A stretch of DNA of 37,869 nucleotides from Bacteroidaceae bacterium (GTDB taxonomy: Bacteria > Bacteroidota > Bacteroidia > Bacteroidales > Bacteroidaceae), in assembly GCA_017461345.1 (NCBI GenBank), contig JAFTYP010000004.1:1-37869 (forward strand). The letters are read 5' to 3'. Shown in pieces: positions 1 to 7,831 of this stretch. Numbering within the stretch: the stretch's first letter is position 1; each line of letters opens with the position of its first letter. The notes under the pieces are model-generated. The model did not search any database. It was not told the DNA's origin and worked only from the letters and a program-made list of their open reading frames with translations. The translations under genes and the position numbers were made by a program.

Positions 1-1073
1 ATGATGTTGATGCCTTGCTGTGGCTTACCGATGCGACGGCCCTGCAGGTCGAAGGTTTCTCTTGTCTTCGAAGGAAGGTCTGCAACAGCATCTATTCCTG
101 TGGCATCCAAAGGCAGCACTGTCCCAGAATATAATTTACGATAACGCTCCACTTCCGATTCAAGCACATAAATCGTTGTCGACCCATCTAAATCAGGAAG
201 CAACTTCTTTATACTACTGTCGTCAAGATTTCCTTTTATCACGAGCGTTTCTAATTGACAGCCCTTAAATATATTGTATCCGAGAGTTTTTAACTTTTCC
301 GGGAATACAATCTTACGTAGTGATATACATTTATTGAAAGCACCGGTTTCAATTTCTGTTAGATTGTCTGGGAGATGTATGCTCTCCAATTTACTACAAC
401 CCGCAAAACTTCCTGGATAAATAATGGAAAAGTTGTCTGGTAGAATAATCTGTTCCAGGTTACTACAATAGGCAAAACCACGATGAAATATCTGGGTTAC
501 TGTATTGGGAATGGAAACCGATATCAAGTTAACACATCCCATAAATGCTTCTGTACCGATGTATTGGACACCTTCCGGGATTGTGTAGTGTGTCCTCTTT
601 GCACCGCTTGGATAATTATAGAGTTTCGTTTTGTCATAATTGTAGAGAACACCATCTGCAGCAGACAACCACCTGTTGCCCTTTGCCACCTCGATAGACT
701 CCAATTGAGTGCAACCGACAAAGGGCGATTTTATTACATCTCTTTCACATAAATAATCTGAATAACTGGTAATTATGTCTTGAACCGTTTCCGGTATAAG
801 AATACTTGTCAGTGTCTGGCAGTCCTTAAAAGCAATCCAAGACAGAAAAATTAAAGGATAGTCCTTGCCTTCCCAGTTTACCATTGACGGAAGTTCCAAC
901 CTGCCATCCCAACTATTAAAGTTATCCACTACAACTCCTCCTTTCTCTTCATAAAGGAGATAATTTATACCACCGATGTTTTTTGACGGTAACAGCCATG
1001 CTCCTACCATATCCTCTGCCCATCCGCATTGGGACATAAGAAGCGTTACAATTATCAAAACCAAGCGTTTCAT
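1..1073 (-). CDS. BspA-like leucine-rich repeat surface protein (partial, 3' end outside window)
   Basis: An open frame starts at the ATG at 1071-1073 and runs off the left edge, about 357 codons. It begins with a signal peptide (MKRLVLIIVTLLMSQCGWA). It then has repeated segments of the LRR_5/BspA type, with recurring patterns such as 'L.SI.IP..V..I...F..C..L' (for example 'IPEGVQYIGTEAFMGC' and 'LPDNLTEIETGAFNKC'). Before the edge it ends with 'FDLQGRRIGKPQQGINI', the beginning of the short C-terminal motif also found in the sulfatase at 27851 and the repeat protein at 30842. BspA-type proteins are secreted or surface adhesins in oral and gut Bacteroidales; binding of a host or glycan partner here is inference. 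It lies 44 nt downstream of the GH51 gene on the same strand and probably shares its transcript. Only the last few residues seem to be missing. Confidence 0.85.
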   Translation of the reverse strand, partial: MKRLVLIIVTLLMSQCGWAEDMVGAWLLPSKNIGGINYLLYEEKGGVVVDNFNSWDGRLELPSMVNWEGKDYPLIFLSWIAFKDCQTLTSILIPETVQDIITSYSDYLCERDVIKSPFVGCTQLESIEVAKGNRWLSAADGVLYNYDKTKLYNYPSGAKRTHYTIPEGVQYIGTEAFMGCVNLISVSIPNTVTQIFHRGFAYCSNLEQIILPDNFSIIYPGSFAGCSKLESIHLPDNLTEIETGAFNKCISLRKIVFPEKLKTLGYNIFKGCQLETLVIKGNLDDSSIKKLLPDLDGSTTIYVLESEVERYRKLYSGTVLPLDATGIDAVADLPSKTRETFDLQGRRIGKPQQGINI

Positions 1074-1117
1074 ATTAGGACTATTTAAAAGTTGGATATT
1101 GGCGTAAGTTCACATTT

Positions 1118-2635
1118 TCAGAAGCGTAGTACCGTCAAGGAATGCGGAGGCAATTCTACACAGCCGTCTTTCAAGACGAACATACGGTCTTCGGGTGTCA
1201 CACGATTTTCTGCACCTATCTCATTGTAGTCATCAGGAGATGCTCCGCAAAGGACTTTCCCTTCTATGCGACGCGGCAGTTTCTTGTTTATTGCAAGAGT
1301 CAGTTTACGACTTTGTTTTGGGTCTTTGTTTACTACGACCAAAGCATGGCGTGTTCCATCTTCACTAATGGTAAGTACTCCGTCGAGGACGCCTGTCGAT
1401 GCGTTTTTATTACCCTCAAGTCGTTCTGTATTCCAGTCTATTGGCTGCACATAGTCTTCAAGCAGGTTTACATACATGTCGAACACATGGAAGGTTGTGC
1501 GTTTGAGGATTCCTTCCGGGTGAACAAAAATGGCACCTCTTGTGTTGACTATTGGCGAAAAGCATGCGATATCTACGATGTCGGCGTGACGTAGGCAAGC
1601 ATTGAGGAAACATGCAGAAAACAAGGCATCTGCCATCGTATATTGCGACGGGATATCGTTTTTGCGTCGTGCTTCCAAATCGAATCCACGGCGAAAGTTC
1701 CCGTGCCAGGGATGGTGCCAGTTCCTGAGGTTCCATTCATCATAGGCTATCTTGATGCGTCCGCCGCCAAATCCGGCTTCTTCCAGAATGCCAATAGTGC
1801 GCTGGATGTCTTGCTCCGGAGCATCTGTCTTCATCATGCAATCAATGAATGGAGCAGGGTTGTTATGATGGAACAGAGGATCCCAATAGCCATGGATGGA
1901 AATGTAGTTGAGATGACGGCCGGCTTCGCGCAACAACGGCAGTGTCCAGTTCTTGTTCGAAGTAGCCGCCGCAAACAATTTCAGGTCTTTGCTTACGCTG
2001 AGCATCAGTTTGGCACTCTCGCGAACAAGAGGTCCCCACTCCTGCACGGTGCGTGCACCCAATTCGTGAGCGCCCCAGTTCTCGTTGCCTACACTCCAGT
2101 ATTTCACATTGTGTGGCTCTGCATATCCGTTGGCCATGCGCATACGTCCCCATTTACCTACACTCAGGTTGCAGTATTCCACCCAGTCGCTCATCTCTTC
2201 GGGTGTTCCCGTACCGGCGTTCGTGCAGATATATGGTTCGCATCCTACTTTACGACACCATTTGATGTATTCGTCGGTGCCGAAAGTGTTAGGGTCCTCC
2301 ACCTGCCAGGTTTTGTCGTAAACTGGTTGACGCTCAGGTCCGACGCCATCCACCCAATGATACGTAGAAACAAAACAACCGCCAGGCCAACGCACGATAG
2401 GCACTTTAATCTGCTTGAGAGCCTCGATCACATCTGTACGGAAACCATCTTCGTCGGCGAATTTCGAGTTTGGGTCGAAGATTCCACCATAGATTTGAGT
2501 GTCGAAATGTTCGATGAAGTGTCCAAATATCATGTTGTTGTATTTTATTGGACTACTTCCCTCCACAATGTTCATTGTGTTCTGTGCATGCGCCATAAAA
2601 GGCAAGCTTAGTAAAATCAATAGATGCTTTTTCAT
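1118..2635 (-). CDS. alpha-L-arabinofuranosidase, glycoside hydrolase family 51
   Basis: 505 residues with a signal peptide (MKKHLLILLSLPFMAHAQ), so it is exported, probably to the periplasm. The fold is a catalytic barrel followed by a C-terminal beta domain, as in GH51. The acid/base glutamate is visible in 'SVGNENWG' (Glu185) and the nucleophile in 'KIAYDEWNLRNW' (Glu300). Other family signatures are 'GHFIEHFDTQIYGGIF' near residue 38 and 'RWPGGCFVS' near 82. The family removes terminal alpha-L-arabinofuranosyl units from arabinan, arabinoxylan or arabinogalactan. The exact polymer cannot be told, because there is no SusCD pair or other arabinan gene next to it. The ATG start is supported by the signal peptide and by a good -7 box upstream (2659-2666). 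The LRR protein gene follows 44 nt downstream. Confidence 0.93.
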   Translation of the reverse strand: MKKHLLILLSLPFMAHAQNTMNIVEGSSPIKYNNMIFGHFIEHFDTQIYGGIFDPNSKFADEDGFRTDVIEALKQIKVPIVRWPGGCFVSTYHWVDGVGPERQPVYDKTWQVEDPNTFGTDEYIKWCRKVGCEPYICTNAGTGTPEEMSDWVEYCNLSVGKWGRMRMANGYAEPHNVKYWSVGNENWGAHELGARTVQEWGPLVRESAKLMLSVSKDLKLFAAATSNKNWTLPLLREAGRHLNYISIHGYWDPLFHHNNPAPFIDCMMKTDAPEQDIQRTIGILEEAGFGGGRIKIAYDEWNLRNWHHPWHGNFRRGFDLEARRKNDIPSQYTMADALFSACFLNACLRHADIVDIACFSPIVNTRGAIFVHPEGILKRTTFHVFDMYVNLLEDYVQPIDWNTERLEGNKNASTGVLDGVLTISEDGTRHALVVVNKDPKQSRKLTLAINKKLPRRIEGKVLCGASPDDYNEIGAENRVTPEDRMFVLKDGCVELPPHSLTVLRF

Positions 2636-2658
2636 GGTTTTAACTGTATTAGTCTATG

Positions 2659-2689
2659 CAAAATTACGAAATTAGGCAGCACAAACAAA
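2659..2689 (-). promoter_or_regulatory. Bacteroidetes-type promoter of the GH51 gene
   Basis: On the minus strand, TAATTTTG at 2659-2666 matches the Bacteroidetes -7 consensus TAnnTTTG. A TTTG at 2686-2689 lies 19 nt upstream in the usual -33 position. The box is about 24 nt upstream of the GH51 start codon. Confidence 0.6.
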
Positions 2690-2767
2690 ATATATTTGAA
2701 TAAAATCTCTGTTGATTGAAAAAGAAATCATTCTATTCTTCCGTGCGGACAAGACATGAGAGGGAAA

Positions 2768-2854
2768 CAACACTCCAGAGAACTTCGGCAACTTCTGCAG
2801 AGAAGTCGGGCAACTTCTCTGCAGAACTTTGGCAATTACTTACGAGTAGTTTTA
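2768..2854. repeat. tandem palindromic repeat, ~22-nt period, class II (CAACTTCT...AGAAGT)
   Basis: Four units begin at 2768, 2789, 2811 and 2833 with CAAC or CAAT (periods 21, 22, 22). Units two and three form a hairpin: arms 2793-2806 and 2813-2826 are perfect 14-bp inverted copies around a 6-nt loop. The array lies in the 391-nt gap between the end of the TPR gene and the promoter of GH51, about 170 nt past the TPR stop. No T-run follows the hairpin on either strand, so it is not a classic intrinsic terminator. The rest of the gap (2690-2767 and 2855-3026) shows nothing else that I can support. Confidence 0.65.
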
Positions 2855-3026
2855 GAAGCCGACGAGTGGCAGATTTACGCCCCTGCAGTCCGCGTGGCGA
2901 AATGGACGCGTGGCGTTTGGAGTCTGCTTTGTTGGTTGATTTTGTTTCTACCTGAAAGAGTGTTTCCGATATCTTGACCTCATTGCCAGACAATGCACAA
3001 CTTGTTGGTCAAGACTGCAGGCAAGG

Positions 3027-4985
3027 CTATTTTGCCTTATCCTTCTCTTTCGAGTACTTTTTGATGAGGTTGTAGGCCGTATAAAGTCCCAACTCGCCTG
3101 CCTGCGAGAGGTCGCTCAAACCTTCTTCTATTTGTCCGCCGAGGATGTAGGCAACGCCTCGCCCATAATAAGCGCTGGGGAAGTGCGGATCTAACGCTAA
3201 GGCACGGCTGAACGACTTCTGTGCTGCCACATAGTCTGCCAACTGCACCTCCACACAACCCACATTGTAATGCAGGAAGGGCACATCGGGCATGAGGTCG
3301 GACGCCTTGTTATAATCCTGGACCACCATAAGATAGCCCAGACGCAAGTCGGATGCACTTGCGGTGGTACGCGACACCTCGAGTTGGGCAAAACGGCATT
3401 GGGCACGCAACACAAGTGCCAGCACGTCTGTACCACGAGACTGCAGCAGGGCCGTCATGTCGTAGACGGCATTCTCGAAGTCGCGAAGGTGGTAGTAGTC
3501 CAATGCTCGCTGCAAAAGCAAGTCCCTGTCGTCGGGCTTCTCTTCTATCTTCTGCGTGAGGTCGAGCACCGATGCCTGACGCATTTCGGTTTGCTTCTCT
3601 GTCAACGGGGCTTCACGGTCGGTGAGATACAACTGCTGTGGAAGCACACGGGCGGCATTGAGTTTCTCCAATTCCGAACAGTATGCAACGTAGGGATTCG
3701 TCTCTGACTCCTTTTTATAATATGCGAGAGAATAGACGGGCTGCGGCCTCAACTCTGCCTGGCGGTTCTGCACCTTGCCACGATACTCGCTGACGTATTC
3801 GTTTTCTTCCTCGTGGGTATCTTCTTCTACCAGAGCGGCGTAGTCCTCAATCCTTTTCTCGCTCTTCTTGCGCGTCCGCACCGGTTGCTTCTTTCCTGCT
3901 GCAGCATCCAGCCGAGCCTGCAGAAGTTTGAACTCGTCGCGCTCTGCGCCATAGGTGTCTCCTACCTTCCGCCTGATGGATGCACGCCGGCGGTAGCCCT
4001 CCCAGAACTCGGGATAATCCTTGATGACTGCACTGATGTCGCGAATGGCACCGTTATAGTCGCCTATGTTGTCCAGGAGCAAAGCACGGTTATAAAGGGC
4101 AATGGTGTTGTCCGGCTCCAGTTCGAGCACGAAATTGAAGTCCTCGATGGCAAGATTGTCTTCTCCCACACTGGCTCGGAGCAAGCCTCGATTGTAGTGG
4201 GCAAGGTAATTGCGTGGCTCTATGTCGAGGCAGGCATCGTAGTCGGACATCGCTCCTCGCAGATTATCCTGATGATAGCGAGTCAAAGCACGATTGACGT
4301 AGAGGTTTGCCATACGGGGCATCTGCATTATTGCCTTGTCGAGCGACGACTCCGCCTCCTTGTACTCCTCCCGCAGTCCCTGAAACATGGCCTTCATGCT
4401 CCAGGCTCTGCCATCGTATTCGTTCTGCCCGAGTGCACGGTCCACCCACTTCTCTGCCTGCACAGTGTCTGTACGGAGCAACGACACCTGCGCCTTCATG
4501 GTGTATTGTTCTGCATCGTGAGGCCAATGGCGGAGCATTACGTCGAGCGAGGAATCTGCCTTCTCGTATTGCTTGAGTTCAATCTGGCAAAGCACAATGT
4601 TGTGCCACGAATTGCGCTCTAAAGGGTTGATGGATATGGCCTTTCTGTAGTCCTCCTCGGCCAAGGCATAACGGTCCTGGCTGATACGACACAATGCACG
4701 GAGGACATAATGGTTCAAAGCATAAGGATTGCGCTCTACTGCATGGCTGCAATCTATCTCCGCTCCCTGATAATCCTCCAGATAATACTTCGCCAAGGCT
4801 CTGTAGAAGTAAGGCTCTCCAAGCCAGGGCTTCACACCGATAACCATGTTGAAACGCTGGATGGCAAGCACATAGTCCTCGTAATACAAAGCATTGCGCC
4901 CCATCAGGAGGACACGGTCTGTGTTAATCTGTGCCGTAAGACTCAGACTGCACACAAAAAGGATTATAGACAGGAACTTCTTCAA
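3027..4985 (-). CDS. tetratricopeptide repeat protein, exported
   Basis: 652 residues. A signal peptide (LKKFLSIILFVCSLSLTAQ) is followed by about ten TPR units in the first 330 residues, with repeats such as 'YRKAISINPLERNSWHN' and 'DYDACLDIEPRNYLAHYN'. A charged linker (about 345-480, rich in K, E and R) comes next, then another TPR block to the end. TPR arrays are protein-interaction scaffolds; the partner is unknown. The only start that keeps the signal peptide is a TTG at 4983-4985, five nt after the stop of def; the next in-frame ATG is at residue 28, beyond the signal. Start-up is therefore probably coupled to termination of def. It is the last gene of the SPOR-ruvX-def-TPR operon, an arrangement I associate with Bacteroidales genomes. 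Confidence 0.85.
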   Translation of the reverse strand: MKKFLSIILFVCSLSLTAQINTDRVLLMGRNALYYEDYVLAIQRFNMVIGVKPWLGEPYFYRALAKYYLEDYQGAEIDCSHAVERNPYALNHYVLRALCRISQDRYALAEEDYRKAISINPLERNSWHNIVLCQIELKQYEKADSSLDVMLRHWPHDAEQYTMKAQVSLLRTDTVQAEKWVDRALGQNEYDGRAWSMKAMFQGLREEYKEAESSLDKAIMQMPRMANLYVNRALTRYHQDNLRGAMSDYDACLDIEPRNYLAHYNRGLLRASVGEDNLAIEDFNFVLELEPDNTIALYNRALLLDNIGDYNGAIRDISAVIKDYPEFWEGYRRRASIRRKVGDTYGAERDEFKLLQARLDAAAGKKQPVRTRKKSEKRIEDYAALVEEDTHEEENEYVSEYRGKVQNRQAELRPQPVYSLAYYKKESETNPYVAYCSELEKLNAARVLPQQLYLTDREAPLTEKQTEMRQASVLDLTQKIEEKPDDRDLLLQRALDYYHLRDFENAVYDMTALLQSRGTDVLALVLRAQCRFAQLEVSRTTASASDLRLGYLMVVQDYNKASDLMPDVPFLHYNVGCVEVQLADYVAAQKSFSRALALDPHFPSAYYGRGVAYILGGQIEEGLSDLSQAGELGLYTAYNLIKKYSKEKDKAK

Positions 4986-4989
4986 TAGT

Positions 4990-5547
4990 CTATCTCTTGA
5001 CTTTCACCTTATAGCCACAAACGAACTTTCCCTTACGGATGTCCTGAAGTTTCGGGTTCGTGAGTTGCTTGCGCAGGCCCTTCAGATGGTCGGTAAAGAC
5101 ACGGCCGTCGAGATGATCGAACTCATGCTGCATGACACGAGCCAGATAACCATCAACCCATTCGTCGTGCTCCTGGAATTGTTCGTCCTGATAGGTCACA
5201 CGAATACGTGTGGGACGTTTCACCTTCTCGTGAATACCGGGCAGGCTGAGGCAGCCTTCTTCCATAACATCCTCCTCTGTCTCGTCGTATTCCTCGATGT
5301 AAGGGTTTATAAAGGTCTTGACATAGCCTTTGTATTCGGGCAGGTCCTCGCTGATGACGTCGAGATTGATTATAGCAAGCCTTATGGGGAGCCCTATCTG
5401 CGGAGCAGCCAGACCAATGCCTTCGCTGCGCTCAAGCGTCTCGTACATATCCTTGATGAGTTGCTCCAACCCGGGATAGTCCTTGTCTATTTCCTCAGCC
5501 TCTTGCCTGAGTACAGGCTGGCCAAAAGTATATATAGGTAGTATCAT
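4990..5547 (-). CDS. def: peptide deformylase
   Basis: 185 residues, the normal family length. All three signature motifs are present: 'GIGLAAPQIG' (43-52), 'EGCLSLPG' (97-104, with metal ligand Cys99) and 'HEFDH' (141-145, with two His ligands and the catalytic Glu142). The enzyme is a cytoplasmic metalloprotease that removes the formyl group from the N-terminal formyl-methionine of new proteins. The ATG start at 5545-5547 gives the conserved N-terminus 'ILPIYTFGQPVLR'. It is separated by 28 nt from ruvX upstream and by 4 nt from the TPR gene downstream, so it belongs to one operon. Confidence 0.97.
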   Translation of the reverse strand: MILPIYTFGQPVLRQEAEEIDKDYPGLEQLIKDMYETLERSEGIGLAAPQIGLPIRLAIINLDVISEDLPEYKGYVKTFINPYIEEYDETEEDVMEEGCLSLPGIHEKVKRPTRIRVTYQDEQFQEHDEWVDGYLARVMQHEFDHLDGRVFTDHLKGLRKQLTNPKLQDIRKGKFVCGYKVKVKR

Positions 5548-5575
5548 GAATGTATTCTGAATTCAAAGTTTATAA

Positions 5576-5995
5576 TTAAAGGAGAGGCCGCCTTTCCATC
5601 CAGCCTTGCAGAATAATGGTTGCACTCACCTCGTCCACGAGTGCCTTGTTGCGACGAGCCATCTTGCCAATGCCGCTCTGCAGAATGGCTTGCTGGGCAA
5701 GCACACTGGTATAGCGTTCGTCCCACATATCGACGGGGACTGCAGGAAATGTCTTTTTTAATTGTTCGACAAAAGCCTGCACGCGTGGCAGGTTGTCGCT
5801 GTCTTGTCCGTTTGTCTGTTTAGGCAATCCGACAACAAAACGCTCCACGTTTTCCTTCGAGAGGTAGTTCTTCAGGAAAGCAAGGAGTTGGGGGGTCTCG
5901 ACGGTTGTCAACCCACCCGGTATAATCTGCAAGGGGTCCGTCACAGCCAAACCGGTGCGACGGACCCCATAATCTATTGCGAGAACTCTTCCCAC
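5576..5995 (-). CDS. ruvX: RuvX/YqgF family putative Holliday junction resolvase / pre-16S rRNA nuclease
   Basis: 139 residues, typical for YqgF. The RNase H-like fold starts with 'VLAIDYGVRRTGLAVTD', carrying the first catalytic Asp (Asp8). It continues with 'RFVVGLPKQTNG' and 'DERYTS', and ends with 'ALVDEVSATIILQGW', which carries the last acidic residue. The family processes the 5' end of 16S rRNA in E. coli and was proposed as a junction resolvase; which role dominates here cannot be told. The start is GTG at 5993-5995. The frame upstream of it is open back to the SPOR stop but has no ATG. The gap to the SPOR gene is 21 nt and to def 28 nt. Confidence 0.93.
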   Translation of the reverse strand: MGRVLAIDYGVRRTGLAVTDPLQIIPGGLTTVETPQLLAFLKNYLSKENVERFVVGLPKQTNGQDSDNLPRVQAFVEQLKKTFPAVPVDMWDERYTSVLAQQAILQSGIGKMARRNKALVDEVSATIILQGWMERRPLL

Positions 5996-6016
5996 ATTAT
6001 CTATGTAAGAGGGAAA

Positions 6017-6505
6017 CTACTTCTTGTAGAGCAACCAAGCACCGGGGTATTGTCCCTCGAGTTGAGCGCGCTTCTGTGCTGCTTCGGGCTTAGTGTCGTA
6101 ACTGCAAGCAACAACACGATAGAAGGTCTGACCGTTCACCTGAGCCTGAGCAACGCAACTGTTGTAACCCTGGCCGGCAAGTTTCTGCATGAGAGCCACG
6201 CCATTGCTCTTAATGGTTACGGATGCTACAACCACACCGTACTGCTTCAAGGGGCTGCCCTCTACGAAGGTTACATTCTCGTTGCGAACGACTACATTGC
6301 TGTAATCAGCAACAGGAGTGGTGGTTACGGGAGTAACAGTCTGAGTTGTTACCTGCTGAACGGGTGTTGTTGTCGGAGTTGTTGTTACTGTCTGCTGTGC
6401 CTTTGCCTTCTCATAGGCTTTCTTGTAAGCACTTTCCTTGCTCTTGCAAGATGACATTGCGAACACTGCACATACAGCAGCACACATCAAAAGAATCTTT
6501 TTCAT
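6017..6505 (-). CDS. SPOR-domain lipoprotein
   Basis: 162 residues. The N-terminus is a lipoprotein signal (MKKILLMCAAVCAVFAMSSC, lipid Cys at 20). A low-complexity Thr/Val/Pro/Gln linker follows (about 38-66, TTTPTTTPVQQVTTQ). Residues about 75-162 look like a SPOR domain, with 'YGVVVASV', 'ALMQKLAGQGYNS' and 'FYRVVACSY'. SPOR domains bind denuded glycan strands of peptidoglycan, often at division sites. It is therefore probably a cell-envelope lipoprotein whose flexible linker lets the domain reach the wall. It is the first gene of the operon leading to ruvX, def and the TPR protein, with a clear promoter 50 nt upstream. Confidence 0.88.
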   Translation of the reverse strand: MKKILLMCAAVCAVFAMSSCKSKESAYKKAYEKAKAQQTVTTTPTTTPVQQVTTQTVTPVTTTPVADYSNVVVRNENVTFVEGSPLKQYGVVVASVTIKSNGVALMQKLAGQGYNSCVAQAQVNGQTFYRVVACSYDTKPEAAQKRAQLEGQYPGAWLLYKK

Positions 6506-6554
6506 AAGTCGGATTATGTTTTTGGAGGTTTCTTAATCTTAATTATTTTGCACG

Positions 6555-6585
6555 CAAAGGTAGTGCTTTTTACACGAAAACGCAA
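6555..6585 (-). promoter_or_regulatory. promoter of the SPOR-ruvX-def-TPR operon
   Basis: On the minus strand, TACCTTTG at 6555-6562 fits TAnnTTTG, and a TTG at 6583-6585 lies 20 nt upstream as the -33 element. The gene starts at 6505. The same 201-nt gap holds a divergent promoter for the YtxH operon; between them the DNA is very A/T-rich. Confidence 0.7.
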
Positions 6586-6658
6586 CAAAACATGCAAAAA
6601 AAACCTTTTTTACAACATTTTTTCTTCATTTTAGCATAGAGGTTACACAAAAAAAGAC

Positions 6659-6666
6659 TAAATTTG
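6659..6666 (+). promoter_or_regulatory. -7 box of the YtxH-holin operon promoter
   Basis: TAAATTTG fits TAnnTTTG and lies 40 nt upstream of the YtxH start at 6707. A convincing -33 TTG is not obvious. Confidence 0.5.
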
Positions 6667-6706
6667 TGGCAGACAATGTAAAAGTAACACTTAAAACATA
6701 GGAACG

Positions 6707-6919
6707 ATGAAAGCATTTGATTTTCTTGCAACATTCATTGGTGGCGCACTTGTAGGTGCAGCGTGTGGTTTGCTTTTTGCTCCCGAGAAGGGCAGCGACT
6801 TACGTGAGAAAATTGCTGAGGCATTGCGCAAGCGTGGCATTAAACTCAACCGTCAGGAGATGTCCGACCTGGTTGACGAGATTGCCGAAGAGTTGCAAGC
6901 AGCCAAGGTTGAGGAATAA
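6707..6919 (+). CDS. YtxH domain-containing small membrane protein
   Basis: 70 residues. A hydrophobic, glycine-rich N-terminal segment (5-25, 'FLATFIGGALVGAACGLLFAP') is followed directly by 'EKGSDLREKI', the family's characteristic junction, and a charged helical tail. YtxH proteins are small single-pass membrane proteins linked to stress responses in several bacteria; their mechanism is poorly known. It is the first gene of a three-gene plus-strand operon with a holin-like protein and a small hypothetical protein. Confidence 0.85.
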   Translation: MKAFDFLATFIGGALVGAACGLLFAPEKGSDLREKIAEALRKRGIKLNRQEMSDLVDEIAEELQAAKVEE

Positions 6920-6932
6920 GTGCCTCGCCCAA

Positions 6933-6949
6933 CTCCTCATGTTGAGGAG
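6933..6949. repeat. hairpin between the YtxH and holin-like genes
   Basis: CTCCTCA and TGAGGAG form a perfect 7-bp stem around a 3-nt loop, 13 nt past the YtxH stop. It resembles a single unit of the class II repeats (CAACTCCTCATGTTGAGG). The right arm contains GAGGAG, but it lies about 25 nt from the GTG start of the next gene, farther than usual for a ribosome binding site. Confidence 0.45.
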
Positions 6950-6974
6950 GAATCATTACTCAAAACGATAGATT

Positions 6975-7337
6975 GTGAGTTATTCTGACAGTTTTCGAAC
7001 GCTCTGGAATGAAGCGAAGAACTATCTGGAGTTGCAGAAAGAATATTTGAAACTGGACACTGCAGAGAAGTTGAGCGTGCTCCTCTCTGCAGCGCTCACC
7101 ACCATTTTGTGTTTGATATTCGCTCTGGCAGCACTCCTGTTTCTTGTATTGGCCCTTGCGCTGTGGCTTGCGAAGATTGTGGGTGGCGCATGGAGTTTTG
7201 CCATTATGGGCGGGGCTATGCTGCTCATCATTGTCATCATTCTTATTGCACGGAAACGATGGATTGTGCAACCCGTAACGCGTTTCATTGCAAAGTTGAT
7301 TGTTGACGAGAGCATCGGGAAGGAGGAGACACCATGA
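6975..7337 (+). CDS. holin-like membrane protein (phage holin superfamily, Phage_holin_3_6 type)
   Basis: 120 residues. An amphipathic N-terminal helix (about 1-35) is followed by two membrane segments at about 38-67 and 72-92, then a basic 'ARKRW' turn and a charged tail. Such proteins are chromosomal and usually sit beside YtxH genes; despite the Pfam name there is no sign of phage here. The start is GTG at 6975-6977; no in-frame ATG lies near. The end overlaps the next gene by 4 nt (ATGA), so the two are translationally coupled. The role is unknown. Confidence 0.75.
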   Translation: MSYSDSFRTLWNEAKNYLELQKEYLKLDTAEKLSVLLSAALTTILCLIFALAALLFLVLALALWLAKIVGGAWSFAIMGGAMLLIIVIILIARKRWIVQPVTRFIAKLIVDESIGKEETP

Positions 7338-7603
7338 ATGGCATTGCGAACTCGCCCAATGTCCTTGCCGCCATCAGGGAAAGGAAGCAGGCGGTAAAGG
7401 AGCAGTTGCAGACGTCGCGCACTACAATGCTGGAAAACGTCCGCAGCATGACCGGCACGGCTTCGCCTCAGGCGTCGAACAGGCTGCAGAGCGTAAGCCG
7501 TCTCATCACGAAAGGCATCCTCATTTATCAAGGGTTCCGCTTTTGCTCCAACATTTTTTCGAGCATACACTCTATCTTCTCTCTACGCAAACGCCGCAGA
7601 TAG
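7334..7603 (+). CDS. small hypothetical protein of the YtxH-holin operon
   Basis: 89 residues, not recognised. It is strongly basic, with an N-terminal helical region ('AAIRERKQAVKEQLQTSRTTM'-like), a Ser/Thr/Gln-rich middle and a hydrophobic stretch near 58-80 that ends in 'RKRRR'. A peripheral or single-pass membrane protein is possible. The evidence for a real gene is its 4-nt overlap with the holin-like gene and its consistent position as third gene of the operon. The 228-nt gap after it holds only the repeat array at 7765-7819. Confidence 0.65.
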   Translation: MNGIANSPNVLAAIRERKQAVKEQLQTSRTTMLENVRSMTGTASPQASNRLQSVSRLITKGILIYQGFRFCSNIFSSIHSIFSLRKRRR

Positions 7604-7764
7604 CAGCAAGGCGGCGCACCGGAGCCGATGATTTCCTTTCGTTTTATGTTGTTGCGAAAAGGAGCATGGAGGCAGAGATTATACCGTTGATTTTACGACA
7701 CTTAATATCACGACGGGGAACATGCTGTGCCTTGCCGGAAAACTTGGTGTGCCTAATTGGGAAT

Positions 7765-7819
7765 AATGCTTAACCTTTCCGGGCATAATGGTTAAGCATT
7801 TTGACCATAATGGTTAACC
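7765..7819. repeat. 22-bp-period palindromic array, class I (TTAA core), three copies
   Basis: TTAA cores lie at 7770, 7792 and 7814, exactly 22 bp apart, each inside AATGSTTAASC-type palindromes. AATGCTTAACC (7765-7775) and GGTTAAGCATT (7790-7800) form an 11-bp perfect hairpin with a 14-nt loop. The array fills the space between two convergent genes, the small hypothetical gene (ends 7603) and trhA (ends 7832). A bidirectional 3'-end function such as termination or RNA stability is possible, but no strong T-run supports intrinsic termination. Confidence 0.75.
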
Positions 7820-7831
7820 TTTTCCGGCAAC

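Noticed and set aside
1643..2611. A 322-codon plus-strand open frame
   Set aside because: It is opposite the GH51 gene, whose catalytic motifs are clear; no domain or signal is visible in the opposite frame.
6975..7337. The holin-like gene as evidence for a prophage
   Set aside because: No other phage gene, integrase or attachment site is near, and chromosomal YtxH-holin pairs are common.
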